Made by a program: the position numbers and the translations under genes
In this document: piece by piece, positions 1 to 10,129 of the stretch
Layout: every line of letters begins with the position of its first letter
How positions within the stretch are numbered: position 1 is the stretch's first letter
NCBI GenBank assembly: GCA_003290165.1
Contig: QNQO01000457.1
Coordinates: 186,001-250,000, forward strand
DNA: 64,000 nucleotides
Direction: 5' to 3'
DNA from: Berberis thunbergii
Taxonomy: Eukaryota; Streptophyta; Magnoliopsida; Ranunculales; Berberidaceae
Notes under the pieces: model-generated
The model's input: only the letters and a program-made list of their open reading frames with translations
Database searches by the model: none
Told to the model about the DNA's origin: nothing

Positions 1-341
1 ATTTTTCAAATAAATGAGACGGGTCACTTATCGTATGAAAAAAAAGAAAAAGATGAGAGGACATTTTAATACACATTTAAACAAAAATTATTAACTTCAT
101 GTTTTGGCAAATTCAAAGTTTAGGGAAGAACTCACTCTCGACGTTTGAATTTTTTCCTCAACTGAATCAATATTTAATTGAGTCTAACTCTAAAGTTTAT
201 ATTATATATATTTAGCTTAGACTAGGCTTGCATTTCAAAACTGATTGAGGGCGAAATTGATGATGGTGGAAATGGTGTTAAGTGCCTGATATTTCGCAAA
301 AAATAAGTATGTGGAGCGCCAACGACACATGTATGCCCTAG

Positions 342-922
342 ACAAAAGACGGCTAAGATTTACCAAAACATAAAGATCTAACGAAGCTAGGCTTCTCAGA
401 TTTCAATATCTCTTACACTTTTTCAATTTTTCATCTTTCAATTTCACTTAACAGTGATCATTTACATTTTTGCATTTCTCCCACTTTCAATTTCTCATAT
501 TTCAAGTATAAGTTTATTTTTATTTAATTATTTACTAAATTTATTTTGATTTGTACACATAAATTTACAGTTGGGTATTTCTGAGTATTTGACATTGTGT
601 GCAATTTTAAATTTGTTGGGCAACTATGAAATGCATTTTACATTGTAAAAAAATGGCTTTGTATTGTAACTTTTATATTTTCCAATTGATTATTTGGGAA
701 AAGTGAGTATGTTCATGTTGATGTAGACACGAGTTGGCATGTCATGGGGTTTACATAAAAAAAATCATATTGTGCCAAACATAATAATCTAACGGATCAC
801 AAAGAGGGGGGGGGGGGTATGAAAAATAAGTTTTTAACTTTTATACCCCAACCAACTCTAACCATCACACATCTCAAGGCTCAAATTGAATTTGAGTGTC
901 GAAGGCTAGGAGAATACTCTAG
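342..922 (+). mobile_element. Helitron-like segment, 5' end truncated
   Basis: It begins immediately after a CTAG terminus but lacks the TCTATATTAC start, opening instead inside the usual subterminal sequence (AAAAGACGGCTAAGATTTA). It ends in CTAG at 919-922. It resembles the long segment ending at 2995. A run of 12 G lies at 806-817. Confidence 0.45.
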
Positions 923-1151
923 TTTATATTACAAATCAGGATGGTGTTTGGTATTAGAGATAAAAAAACGGTTTTGATTTACCCAGTTATAAGAATCTAA
1001 CGGATCATATAAAACTTAAAGCATCAAGAGTGCATGAGTTTGATTCTCATACGCAACATTTTGATATTTATTTATCTTGATATTTAAAGTAGAATAAATT
1101 TTATTATAATGTTAAACTTTTATTGTGCCAGCGACACGCGAAATATCCCAG
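923..1151 (+). mobile_element. Short Helitron-like copy
   Basis: It starts with a variant of the common 5' terminus (TTTATATTACAAATCAGG) directly after a CTAG end. It finishes with the GCCAGCGACACGCG hairpin motif and CCAG instead of CTAG. It is the counterpart of the short copy at 2996-3206, so long-then-short order occurs twice in the array. Confidence 0.5.
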
Positions 1152-1703
1152 TCTATCTTTACAAATTGGAATGGTGTTTTAAGGAGTTTGAGATAAAAGA
1201 TGGCTAAGATTGAAAGTTGGTAAATATGTTAAGGGTTGAGATTCATTTCCTATAATGGCATGTTTGTGAATATAACCCAACTGTAAGGGCAAAGAAAATG
1301 AAAAATGGTAAAAAAAATAAAAAGTTAGTAGAATGTACATGTGGAGGGGAGAAATTGTTTTGTGTGTTTTTGTTTCAAAATTAAAATTGTCATAACTATT
1401 TACTTGGTTGTCAAATTTTGGTAAACTTGGTATCGTTAGAATGCATTTTTAAGATCATTCCAATGAAACCAATGATCAATTCAAATGCCGAGAGTGAGTT
1501 CTCCCCTAAACTTTGAATTTGCCAAAACATGAAGTTCAAATTTTTTGTTTAAATGTGTATTAAGATGTTTGTCTCATCTCTTATTCTTCTTCTTTTTCCA
1601 TGGGATGATCGACCCGTCTATTTTATTTGAAAAATACTAACGACATGAAATGCATATGTTATTTAATAATACAATATCTATTTTGGAGATAAAAAATGGC
1701 TAG
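1152..1703 (+). mobile_element. Helitron-like copy containing an inverted block
   Basis: It starts TCTATCTTTACAAAT and ends CTAG, followed by another TCTATCTTTACAAAT. Positions 1152-1480 are repeated directly at 1704-2035. Positions about 1490-1645 are the reverse complement of 2098-2250 (and of 1-150), with the conserved stretches GGGAGAACTCACTCTCG and AAATGAGACGGGTCAA seen in opposite orientations. Confidence 0.5.
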
Positions 1704-2440
1704 TCTATCTTTACAAATCAGAAATGGTGTTGTAAGGAATTGGAGATAAATGATGGCTAAGATTGAAAGTTGAGAAATATTTTGAGGGTTGATATTCATT
1801 TCCTATAATGGCATGTTTGTGAATATAACACAACTTTAAGGGCAAAGAAAATGAAAAATGGTAAAAAAAAAAAAGGTTAGTGGAATGTACATGTGAATGG
1901 GAGAGAAAATTTTGTGTGTTTTTTCTCAAAATCAAAATTGTCATAATTATTTACTTGATTGTCAAATTTGGTAAACTTGATATCGTTGGAATGCATTTTT
2001 TAAGGTCTCTCCAATGAAATCAATGATCAATACAGACTCTAAAATTTTAAATATATATTATATTGCTAAATAACGTATAATGAATTTCATGTTGTTATTA
2101 TTTTCAAATAAATGAGACGGGTCAATCATCCCATGGAAAAAGAAGAAGAGATGAGAAAAAAAATCTTAATGCACATTTAAATAAAAAATTTGAACTTCAT
2201 GTTTTGACAATTTCAAAATTTAAGGGAGAACTCACTCTCGGCGTTTGAATTTTTTCCCCAACTGAATCAAAATTTTGACTGAGTCTAACCCTAATATTGA
2301 TATTATATATTTTTAGCTTAGGATAGGCTTGCATTTCAACATTGATTGGGGGCGAAATTGGGGATGGTTGCCAGGGTGTTAAGTGCCTAATATTTAGCAA
2401 AAAATAAGTACGTGGAGTGCTAGCGACACGGGAATTCCAT
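1704..2440 (+). mobile_element. Helitron-like copy, decayed 3' end
   Basis: It starts TCTATCTTTACAAATCAG after CTAG and repeats the first ~330 bp of the previous copy. It then carries the direct version (2098-2250) of the block that is inverted at 1490-1645. It ends with the hairpin motif TAGCGACACGGG near 2421, but the expected CTAG is mutated (CCAT), so the 3' limit is approximate. Confidence 0.4.
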
Positions 2441-2995
2441 ACATAAAAGACAACTGAGATTTACCCAAACATAAATATCTCACGAACCTAGGCTTCTCAT
2501 ATTTTAACATCTCTTACACTCTTTCAATTTCTCTTAACACTCACTTACACTTTTTCATCTCTCACACTTTCAATTTTTCATCTTTAAAATATAGGTTTAT
2601 TTATATTATTTATTTATTTACTAAATTTATTTTGATTTGTACACATATATTTACAGTTAGGTGTTTCTGATTATTTGACATTGTGTGTAATTTTAAATTT
2701 ATTGGGCAACTATGAAATACATTGTAAAATGAATGGCTTTGTATTGTAACTTTTATATTTTCCAATTGATTTCTTGGCCAAAGTGAGTATGTTCATGTTG
2801 ATGTAGACACAGGTTGGCATGTCATGAGGTTTACATAAAAATATCATATCATGCCAAACATAAGAATCTAACGGATCATAAAGAGAGATCTATGAGAAAT
2901 AAACTTTTTAACTTTTATGCCCCAAACAACTCTAACAATCACACATCTAAAGGCTCAGATTGAATTCAAGTGTCAAAGGCACGGAGAATACCTAG
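2441..2995 (+). mobile_element. Helitron-like copy ending in CTAG
   Basis: Long segment matching 342-922 over most of its length, including blocks such as CTAGGCTTCTCA and TATGAAATACATTGTAAA with small indels. It ends TGTCAAAGGCACGGAGAATACCTAG-type (read at 2971-2995). The G run present in the first copy is absent here. Confidence 0.45.
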
Positions 2996-3206
2996 TCTAT
3001 ATTACAAATCAGGATGGTGTTTGAGGTTGGAGATAAAAGACGGCTGAGATTTATCCAAATATAAGAATCTAACGGATCACATAGAACTTAAAGCACCAAG
3101 AGTGCATGAGTGCGATTCTCATATCCAACATTTTGATATTTATTTATTTTTATATTTAAAGTATACTAAACTCTCTTATCGTGCCATCGGCACATGGATA
3201 CCCTAG
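2996..3206 (+). mobile_element. Complete 211-bp Helitron-like copy
   Basis: Both expected termini are present: TCTATATTACAAATCAGG at the start and GCCATCGGCACATGG followed by CTAG at the end. It sits directly between two other CTAG/TC junctions. It is too short to encode anything. Confidence 0.55.
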
Positions 3207-3661
3207 TATATTACAAATCAGAATGTGTTTGGGGTGGGACATAAAAGACGACTGAGATTTATCCTAGCATAAAGATCTAACGACTGTAGACAAAATTTAT
3301 TATTTCAATATCTCTTACACTCTTTCAATTTCTCATATTTCAATTTATCTTACCCCTCACTTATACTCTTTTGTTTCTACCACTTTTAGTTTCTCATATT
3401 TCATGTATAAATTTTTTATTTTACGAAATCTATTTTGATTTGTACAAATAAAATTACAGTTGGGTGTTTTTTAGTATTTGCCATTGTGTGCAATTTCAAA
3501 TTTGTGAATTAAGTGGCTTTGTATTATAACTTTTCTATTTTCCAATTGATTTCTTGGGTAAAGTGAGTATGTTCATGGTGACGTAGGCACATATAGGTTG
3601 GCATGTCATGAGATTTATCCAAAAAAATCATATTGTGCCAACGACACAAGGGACACACTAG
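3207..3661 (+). mobile_element. Helitron-like copy, last of the array
   Basis: It starts TATATTACAAATCAGAATG after a CTAG end and finishes with GCCAACGACACAAGG and ACACTAG followed by T, the cleanest 3' terminus in the array. Non-coding. Sequence beyond 3661 is unrelated, so this is the right edge of the array. Confidence 0.55.
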
Positions 3662-4385
3662 TTTATCTACGAATCCCAAGAGTTGATTTAAAAAAATGCA
3701 TCTTCCCTAATTTTTTCCCTGTTTATGATTTGCCACCTTCCCATCACCGCCCACCACAGTGATTGGTGAAAAGAGAACAATGAAAACAATCTAGGAGTTG
3801 GTGAGACTCTTTTCAAACACCCCACCATCTATTCTTCATTCCAATCTCCTTTTTCTTTCTTTTCTTCTTACTCTTCTTACTTCACTCTTCTCCATCTATT
3901 TCTTTCTCTTTGGAGCCCAACATCTTACATAAATTTCTACTTAACTTCCTCGATAATCCCCATGTTTTCTCAAGGATTCTCAACTCAATTTGACCAATTG
4001 GATGTTGAGAAATCAAGTTGAATTGGGCTAAAAAGCATCACACCATCTCAAATTCAACAGATCCATCCCCAAATTCACCTCCAACATCTTCAACAATAAA
4101 AAGTTCTGTTGGTGATTCGGAACAACAACAACAAAATCTCAATTTCCTCATGCTAAAACCAGTCCCTCCTTCGAGAAGTGAGACGAGGCAATGAGAAAAT
4201 GGTCGGCCAGAGTAATTGAGACTAAGTTCAGAGAAGTTGTAATTTACCTTGTTGACTAAAGGTCGTGATCAAAGAGATCATTGCGGTGGCATGCCAATGG
4301 GAATGGATGGCGAAGCAAAGACAAAAAATTGGCAAACCTGGTTGGGGAAGAAGAAAAATGATAGGAGAATGGGGATAAGAATGAT
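3662..4385. other. No recognisable feature
   Basis: Unique-looking AT-rich DNA with CT-rich tracts. I see no reading frame with a recognisable protein and no repeat shared with its neighbours. It may be old intergenic sequence between the Helitron array and the foldback element. Confidence 0.4.
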
Positions 4386-4960
4386 GTTGCTAAATAACAC
4401 CACCACTTCTATTGATGGACACCTCCACCCACCTTTTTTTATCTACTGAAGGACACCACCATTATATAAACAAAAAAACCCTAACCTCTTCTCATCTCTA
4501 CTTTCTTCTCATCTCTTCTTTCTTTTCCATCATCCACCACTGCCAACTCTCCTTCTCCTCCTCTCCGTCACCACCACCACCTCTCCTTCATCATCATCTT
4601 ATTCTTCTTATTATTTTTTCTTCTTCTTCAATCACACTGCCACCACGTCACCGCCACATCTCCTCTTCTTTCTCCTCTTTCGCTTTACCACCACCTCCTT
4701 GTTACCGCTACCACTCATCCTCTTTTTTTTTTTCTTCAATCACACCACCACCATGCCACCTCTCATCCTCCTCCTCTTCCCTTTTACCACCACTCTTCCT
4801 CCTCCCCCTTCTTCTTCAATGACCACCACCATCACCACCACGCCACCTCTCATCCTCCCCTTCACCACCACCACCTCTCCTCCTCCCTTCACCACCACCA
4901 CCTCGCAACCACCACCACGCCACCTCTCTTTCATCACCGCCACCATTGTTCATTTTTTTT
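4386..4960 (+). repeat. Left arm of foldback element, CCACCA-rich
   Basis: Pyrimidine-rich arm dominated by CACCACC and CTTCTTCTCC microsatellite-like runs. The open frames here are low-complexity by-products and do not resemble proteins. It is inverted relative to the GA/GGTGG-rich right arm. Confidence 0.6.
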
Positions 4961-5169
4961 CCTTTGATGTTCTGAATGACACCACCACTATTCATCTTTT
5001 TCTCCATTGTTTCCTCTATTTTCTCTTCACTTCTTTGTACATCAACAGATAATAGAGCAATACCACCTCCCCCACCATTGTTGACCTACCCTGTTCTCCT
5101 CTCTTCCCAAAATAGCCTAGCACTCACTCATTCAAAACATAAAAACAAGGTATTGTCCCATTTTAGTTT

Positions 5170-6075
5170 TAGACTCTTTCATTGAGTTTTGATCTACTTT
5201 GATGCTTGATTGAGATTGATTCTCTAGCTCATCAAAATAAAAAAAATGTAGTACTCTGAGTTATCTAATGAAAAAAATTTGATTCACTTGAAAATGTTTT
5301 GAAATAAGTAAGTTGTGGTCATTTTACTAAAGTCACTCAAATCTGTCCAGTAAAAAAAATGGTTTTGTCCCTGATTTTTTACTAACTTTGACACTCAATT
5401 GAAACCGATTCTCAAGATATCAAAACACAAATAATGTAGTACTCTGAGTTATCTAATGAACACATTTGAATTACCTGAAAATGTTTTGAAATAAACAAGT
5501 TTTGGTCATTTTACTACAGTCATGCAAATGTCCAGCAACGACCAAGTCGCAGCAAATCATGTGAATGTAAACCTCTCACTCGCATGATCCTCTGCGAGTT
5601 TAAGTCTCGCACTCGCAAAAACCACTGAAATTGCGAGTATAAGACATAAAATCGAAGCGAATCATGCGAGTGAGAAACTTACATTTGCATGATCCGCTGC
5701 GACTTAGTCGTTGCTAGAGAGTTTTGAATGACTGTAGTAAAATTACCATAACTTGCTCATTTTAAAATATTTTTCGGGTGACTCAAATTGTGTTAATTAG
5801 ATAACATAGAGTACTACATTTTTCATGTTTTGATGACTTTATAATCTATCTAAATAGAGCAACAAAGTTGGTCGAAAGTCAGGGACAATAGATTTTAGTG
5901 ACTTTAGTAAAATGACCATAACTTGCTCATTTCAAAATATTATTCGGTGATTCAAACTTTGTTCATTATATAACTCAAAGTACTATGTATTTCATGTTTT
6001 GATGAGCTTGAGAATCGGTCTCAATCGAGCATCAAAATTGGTTGAAAGTTAATGACATAGTCAGAAATTGAAATT
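5170..6075. repeat. Nested ~900-bp palindrome with internal direct repeats
   Basis: Left half 5170-5615 and right half ~5636-6075 are inverted copies. Each half holds two direct repeats of ~190 bp, recognised by GTAGTACTCTGAGTTATC and GGTCATTTTACTA on the left and by their reverse complements on the right. The symmetry centre is a GC-richer patch near 5600-5640 with repeated CTCGCA/TGCGAG words. A transcript crossing it could fold into a hairpin of about 430 bp per arm. Confidence 0.7.
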
Positions 6076-6580
6076 TACCAATCACAGCGCATGCGTGTGA
6101 CAGAAACCCAGTCATGCGACTCATGTGAGTATGGGAACTGCATTTGCATGTGTCGTTGGGATGGGGTGTCTCCTACTCGCATGGGCCACTGTCATTGGCC
6201 CATTTTCCATCATTTACAATGTTTTCTTCCTCATTTTTTGCAGCGATTGTACTCTTTCAGATTGTTGGTAATCCTCCCTTTCTCATTTTTTTTCTATTAT
6301 TTTAATCTAATGTGTTTGTTGTTGATTGATTTCAAATGAATATTTCTAGAATTCCCATATGTGTTTGTTAATTTATGACAGTTTGTTGTGAAGAAAACAA
6401 GAGAAGAAAAAGAAGAAAATAAGATAGGAGAAGAAGAAGAAAAAACACATAAGAGGAAGAAAAATGACACCACCACCATCACATTCTCTTATCTCTTCAT
6501 CAGAGCAACACCATTTCGGTTTGTCATGGAGAAGCAACAATATTTCAAAGAAGCTCTCACTAAAAAAAAGGAATATTTTT

Positions 6581-6911
6581 TCCTATGCAGGTGGAGCTCC
6601 TCATTAATGTTTTGCTCAATAGTATGCATGTGAGGAATGTAGTTCCGAGACGAACTAAAGGACGAGCACCACCGGGCTACATGAAGACATATCGCTCGAC
6701 TACTGAAACATCTAACTTTTTTGGTCTGACCACGTCTCATAGGGTTGTCCGCACCCTTAGCTGCAATTATGTTGGTCTTCGAGTTGACGCAAAAAGAGAA
6801 GGAGGCGGAGAGGTGGCGGGTGTGGGTTCCCCACTCGGGACAAAAAAATTTGCCCTCGCGGAGGTTCTGGCGTGTGGGGAACCTCCGCGAGGGGGAAGTA
6901 GAAAAAAATGA
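6581..6911 (+). other. Unidentified GC-richer segment with open frame
   Basis: A 330-bp patch of higher GC inside the foldback element. It keeps an open frame of about 108 codons beginning just after a possible splice acceptor (TATGCAG at 6585-6591 region). The translation is rich in Arg and Gly toward its end and matches nothing I recognise. Its last part is dominated by the hairpin at 6853-6893. It could be a captured gene fragment, but I cannot name a source. Confidence 0.25.
6853..6893. repeat. Perfect 15-bp inverted repeat with 11-nt loop
   Basis: CCCTCGCGGAGGTTC (6853-6867) and GAACCTCCGCGAGGG (6879-6893) are exact reverse complements. The GC-rich stem stands out in this AT-rich region. 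Confidence 0.85.
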
Positions 6912-6929
6912 GGAGAAGATGACGAAAAA

Positions 6930-7440
6930 AAGTGAATAAGAAGAATATAGGAGGAAGTGGCGGTGGCTAAGTAGTAGTGGTGAAGGGGGAGAGGAGGAAG
7001 AAGAAAATAGGTGGCAGTGGCGTGGTCGTGGTGTAATTGAAGAATAAAAAGAAAAAAAAATAGGAGGAGGAGTGGCCGTAGCAGTGAATGGGAGGAGGAG
7101 AGGTGGTAGTGTCTTGGTGGTGGTGTGATTGAAGAAAAAGAAGGAGGAGGATGAGGAAATGTGACAGTGGCGTGGTGATGTGATTGAAGAAGAAGATGAA
7201 ATTAATAAGATGAGGGGGAGAGGTGGCGATGGCGAAGTGGTGGTGTGAAGGGGAGGAGGATGAGGGGTGATGGTGAAGGGGAGAGAGGAGAAGAGGGGTT
7301 AGGGTTAGTTTTTTTTTTCCTTTTATTGGTGGTGTCCTTCAGCAGGTGGTGGTGTCTTTCAAAAAGGTGGTGGTGTCCTTCAGAAAGTAGGGTGCTGGTG
7401 GTGTCCACCAGTAAAAATGGTGATGTTATTTAGCAGCAAC
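6930..7440 (-). repeat. Right arm of foldback element, GGTGG-rich
   Basis: Purine-rich counterpart of the left arm, with GGAGGAGG, GGTGGTGG and GTGTCCTTCAG repeats ending in GTTATTTAGCAGCAAC. Three tandem ~25-bp units containing GGTGGTGGTGTCCTTCA lie at about 7325-7390. No protein-coding signal. Confidence 0.6.
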
Positions 7441-7791
7441 CTAAGATGAATAGGAGGAAGACAAAGCGTACCTGGTTGGAGTTTTCTCTCCAACTGCTTA
7501 CTTTGGATTTGTGCAAGTAGATGAAGAAGAAATGAGATTGAGAGAAGAAATTGGGGGAAATAGTATTTTGGCATATGTGCATTAATTATTGGAAACAATT
7601 AGATTTAAAGGATTGAAAATTGCATAGGTTTTTAAACAACTCCATTGGCGAGCAAACTCAGTTATTGATAAGTTTGGGGGGCAAAGTTGTTTAACTAAAA
7701 GTATTTGGGGACAATGTGTAAAAAACTCTTATTTTTACCATTACCCTACCCAACTCAATGTAATATATTTTTTCAAAACGATGAGGGAAAC
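7441..7791. other. No recognisable feature
   Basis: Short unique stretch between the foldback element and the SIN3-like fragment. No coding region or clear repeat boundary is visible. Confidence 0.4.
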
Positions 7792-7979
7792 TGTTGGAAT
7801 ATTAAATCCACTCCAATAACAGTTCTACATTCATCCTCATATTCTGCATTGTCAGCAGTGCCGTCAAGTAAATTGTATAGCGCACTCATAAACCTCCCAT
7901 AAGGCTCAGGTGGAACCACACCCTTTGAAAACGTCGATGTCTTTAGCGAGTACATTTTTGCAGTCAGTATTCTCTCATA
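7792..7979 (-). pseudogene. SIN3-like co-repressor fragment, C-terminal piece
   Basis: On the minus strand this reads YERILTAKM, then PYGRFMSALYNLLDGTADNA and EDECRTVIG. This is the conserved C-terminal domain of SIN3 (plant SNL) co-repressors, scaffolds that recruit histone deacetylases in the nucleus. It is the direct continuation of the larger piece starting at 13312: removing the transposon between them and one copy of its 3-bp duplication restores QTLY-ERILTAK in frame. Homology stops after RTVIG (about 7813). The remaining 7792-7815 (TGTTGGAATATTAAA) is instead shared with 15179-15202. The last part of the domain is missing, so this is not a functional gene end. Confidence 0.88.
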
Positions 7980-7992
7980 GGGGGGTGTATTG
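7980..7992 (+). repeat. Left terminal inverted repeat of Harbinger element
   Basis: GGGGGGTGTATTG, exact inverse of the right end. The preceding ATA (7977-7979) is the target duplication. Confidence 0.93.
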
Positions 7993-8039
7993 TATCTGGA
8001 TTTTGTGGGCAATTTAATAAATTCCATGAATTTTGAAAA

Positions 8040-8220
8040 TCCAAGTGTATTCAATCTGGATTTTTAAAAGTCCACAAAAGTCTAGGGGTATTCAATCAGG
8101 ATTTTAAAAAGTCTTTCTGAAATCCACAAAGTCTAGGAGTATTCAATATGGATTTCAAAAAGTCCATAAAAGTTTTAGGGTATTCAAAATATCATTCATA
8201 TTTATGGATTTAGAAAATCA
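8040..8220. repeat. Left subterminal repeats
   Basis: Four to five degenerate copies of a ~45-bp unit containing GTATTCAATC, GGATTT and AAAAAGTCCA, which echo the terminal repeat. They are candidate binding sites for the Myb-like protein or transposase. Matching AGTCCGTGGATTT-type words lie at 13130-13290. Confidence 0.6.
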
Positions 8221-8769
8221 TGGATTCTCATGGACTTTGTAGTGTTAGGTATAAATAACAAAGTTCAATAGTTTGCCAGCCTCCATATCAAAGATTTCAA
8301 CGTGAAAAAAGAGTCTCTCAAAGTTCTTCCTTGTGCCACCCGTGAAGAGGTTGGTTCTCATCCTCTTGTTTTCTCAATTCTTTTTCTATCTTTGCATAGC
8401 ATGTTCTAATAACCATTGTTTTTCGTCACTGCTTCCTCAAATCAAAGCATATAGTATTATTGTTTATTGTTTATGGATTTTTGAAGTGGATTGTTTACTG
8501 CATTGTGCATAGTGTTCTAAATACCCATTGTATTATTGTTTATGGATTTCTGAAGTGGAATACGTAATCAGTGCATGCATTGTATTATTGTTTAATAGAA
8601 GTTGAAGGTCTACTGTAACAATGTTTGATATAAAACATATCACAAATAAATATCTTGATGTATCCGTACAAGAAAGGGAAAAGAAGGAGGGTGTTGTTGT
8701 TGTTGCCTCCCTTTGTGTGAGTAAAGAGACAGAGACCTTTGCCTCTAGACTCTCTGAAACAATGAAGGA

Positions 8770-9190
8770 GAGTGGAGGGAGGAAAGTGGTTTCAAGGGTT
8801 GATTTATGGGTTGTTTCAGGTCTGATTTATTCGGAGGGCATAAAAGAGGGTTTATTCGGAGTTGTTTCAAGGGTTGATTTGTAGGTTGTTTCAGGTCTGA
8901 TTTGGCGGTTCTTTCAGGGATGATTCAGAGTTGTTTCAGGTCTAATTCAGAGTTGTTTTAAGGGCAGAATCAGGGCGTGTTTCAGGTCTGATTCGGAGCA
9001 GTTTCAAGGGTTGTTCAACGTGGTTTTCAAAGGACTGTTTCAGAACTAAATCAGGGCATGAAGATGGCTGAATTAGGACTATTTTAGGGTCTGAATCAAG
9101 GCATGAAGAGGACTGTTTCAGGGCTGAATAAAAAGTTGATTCAAGGTCTGATTTGGAGCTGATTCGGAGTTGATTAAGAGGTTGTAACAT
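8770..9190. repeat. Degenerate tandem repeat with GTTTCAGG units
   Basis: Roughly 20-40-bp units built from TTGTTTCAGGTCTGATT and GTTTCAAGGGTTGATT recur more than ten times. They separate the Harbinger left end from the RING-H2 fragment. No convincing coding role. Confidence 0.6.
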
Positions 9191-9495
9191 GGCCAATCAA
9201 ATACTGGGTTTTCAATTGAAAGGCCAGGGGTAAAAAGGGTTCCCCTGCATAGAGGGCATGTTGAGTTTGAGAGGAGCCATGTGTCTATACAATGTATATG
9301 GAAGGCATGGCTACATAGAGGAAGCAATCTCAAATTATCTTCCTCAGAAAATTCGCACAGTTTAACTGCACAATCATAGGGTTCTTTCGGACCCATCTCT
9401 CTATTAAGTCCCTGAATTTTTGTTATGAGATACAGGAGGGCATTTCCATTATTAACATATTCGATGCATGCTTTGTTTAACAATGACCAGGCCAT
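9190..9495 (-). pseudogene. Captured ATL-type RING-H2 E3 ligase fragment
   Basis: The minus-strand translation contains [20 protein letters not shown] followed by PLCRGTLF, a near-textbook ATL-family RING-H2 core, preceded by [11 protein letters not shown] and followed by SIENPVFDW. Context and tail resemble the ATL46/ATL47 group. ATL proteins are membrane-anchored ubiquitin ligases. Here the transmembrane N-terminus and the C-terminus are absent. The second zinc ligand is also lost: the family has C-x2-C (CAVC), whereas this reads CAVK. It lies in reverse orientation inside the Harbinger element, upstream of its own genes, and so looks like a captured host sequence that is no longer a working RING. 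Confidence 0.85.
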
Positions 9496-10129
9496 GTCAT
9501 ATATAGTGGGATGTTATACAAAACTTCATTCTGAATTAGGGGAACTAGCAGCCTCAAGGTACTAAAGATGCAAGCTAAGAACATGAAAGATGAACAAATG
9601 GCCATAATGAATACTGAGCCACAATACTCTGAAAATTCTTTGGTCATAAAAGGTCATCATCTCAGCTTACGGTTCAATGATACAATCAAAATTTTGGCCT
9701 TAATTTACCAGCTCATTTCTTGTCTTTTCACTTTGGTCAAAACAAGAGGTTGTATGAGTGAATCCCATTGTCCATAGGCCCCTATCTTTATCTATGCTAT
9801 AGCTACATTTACCTTTCTTATAGCTGACATTTTTAGAGTAGGTGGCAATTGGACATGGTGTTAAAGCATCAGTGGCAAACCAAACAACTTCAAAATAAAC
9901 CTCTTTTACCCTGCTCCTTCTTCTCTATCTTCTCCCTAAGCAACATCAGCTAACTTGGCTTTCACAACTTATAGCATATATATATATATAGGCTTAATCA
10001 TACATGCTTCATGTATGATAGATTACCTTCATGCATGTAGTAATTATATAGAGGAATGAAACTACTTTCGAGTTGTGTCTGATGTAGTAGCATATATTTG
10101 CTTCATAAAATATCTGTTGTAATATATAG
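9496..10129. promoter_or_regulatory. 5' region of the Harbinger Myb-like gene
   Basis: AT-rich sequence with a (TA)n run near 9978-9990, lying directly before the Myb-like start codon. It probably holds the promoter and 5' UTR, but no TATA box can be singled out. No coding sequence seen. Confidence 0.35.

Larger units (their letters stand above)
1..3661. repeat. Tandem array of Helitron-like elements
   Basis: This AT-rich stretch has no credible gene. It is built from a few segments repeated head to tail. Several segments end in a short hairpin-forming motif (GCCAACGACAC or a variant) followed by CTAG, and the next base begins a segment starting TCTATATTACAAATC or TCTATCTTTACAAAT. TC at the 5' end, and a small hairpin plus CTRR at the 3' end, are the known termini of plant Helitrons. 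CTAG-type ends are at 338-341, 919-922, 1700-1703, 2992-2995, 3203-3206 and 3658-3661, with a degenerate CCAG end at 1148-1151. No Rep/helicase coding is visible, so these would be non-autonomous. A plain satellite origin is the alternative, but unequal segment lengths and shared termini favour Helitrons. Confidence 0.65.
4386..7440. mobile_element. Foldback/long-TIR transposon, ~3.05 kb
   Basis: The outer ends are inverted copies: GTTGCTAAATAACACCACC on the left, and on the right a sequence whose reverse complement reads GTTGCTGCTAAATAACATC. Both are followed inward by matching GGACACC and CACCACCTTTTT blocks and then CCCTAACC. The arms continue as CT-rich (4400-5100) and GA-rich (6380-7430) tracts that pair over much of their length. 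Flanks TAAGAATGAT (4376-4385) and TAAGATGAAT (7442-7451) could be an imperfect 10-bp target duplication. The centre is a second, separate palindrome. No transposase is visible. A MULE-type foldback is likely, but the family is not proven. Confidence 0.6.

Noticed and set aside
806..817. G-run as a G-quadruplex or regulatory element
   Set aside because: A single 12-G homopolymer in one of several Helitron-like copies is more likely replication slippage.
4412..5052. Ser/Thr/Pro/His-rich open frames on both strands
   Set aside because: They are translations of CACCACC and CTTCTT repeats, overlap each other in several frames, and have no protein-like composition.
8621..8884. Open frame of 87 codons in the Harbinger left region
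   Set aside because: It reads into the GTTTCAGG tandem repeat and has no recognisable domain.
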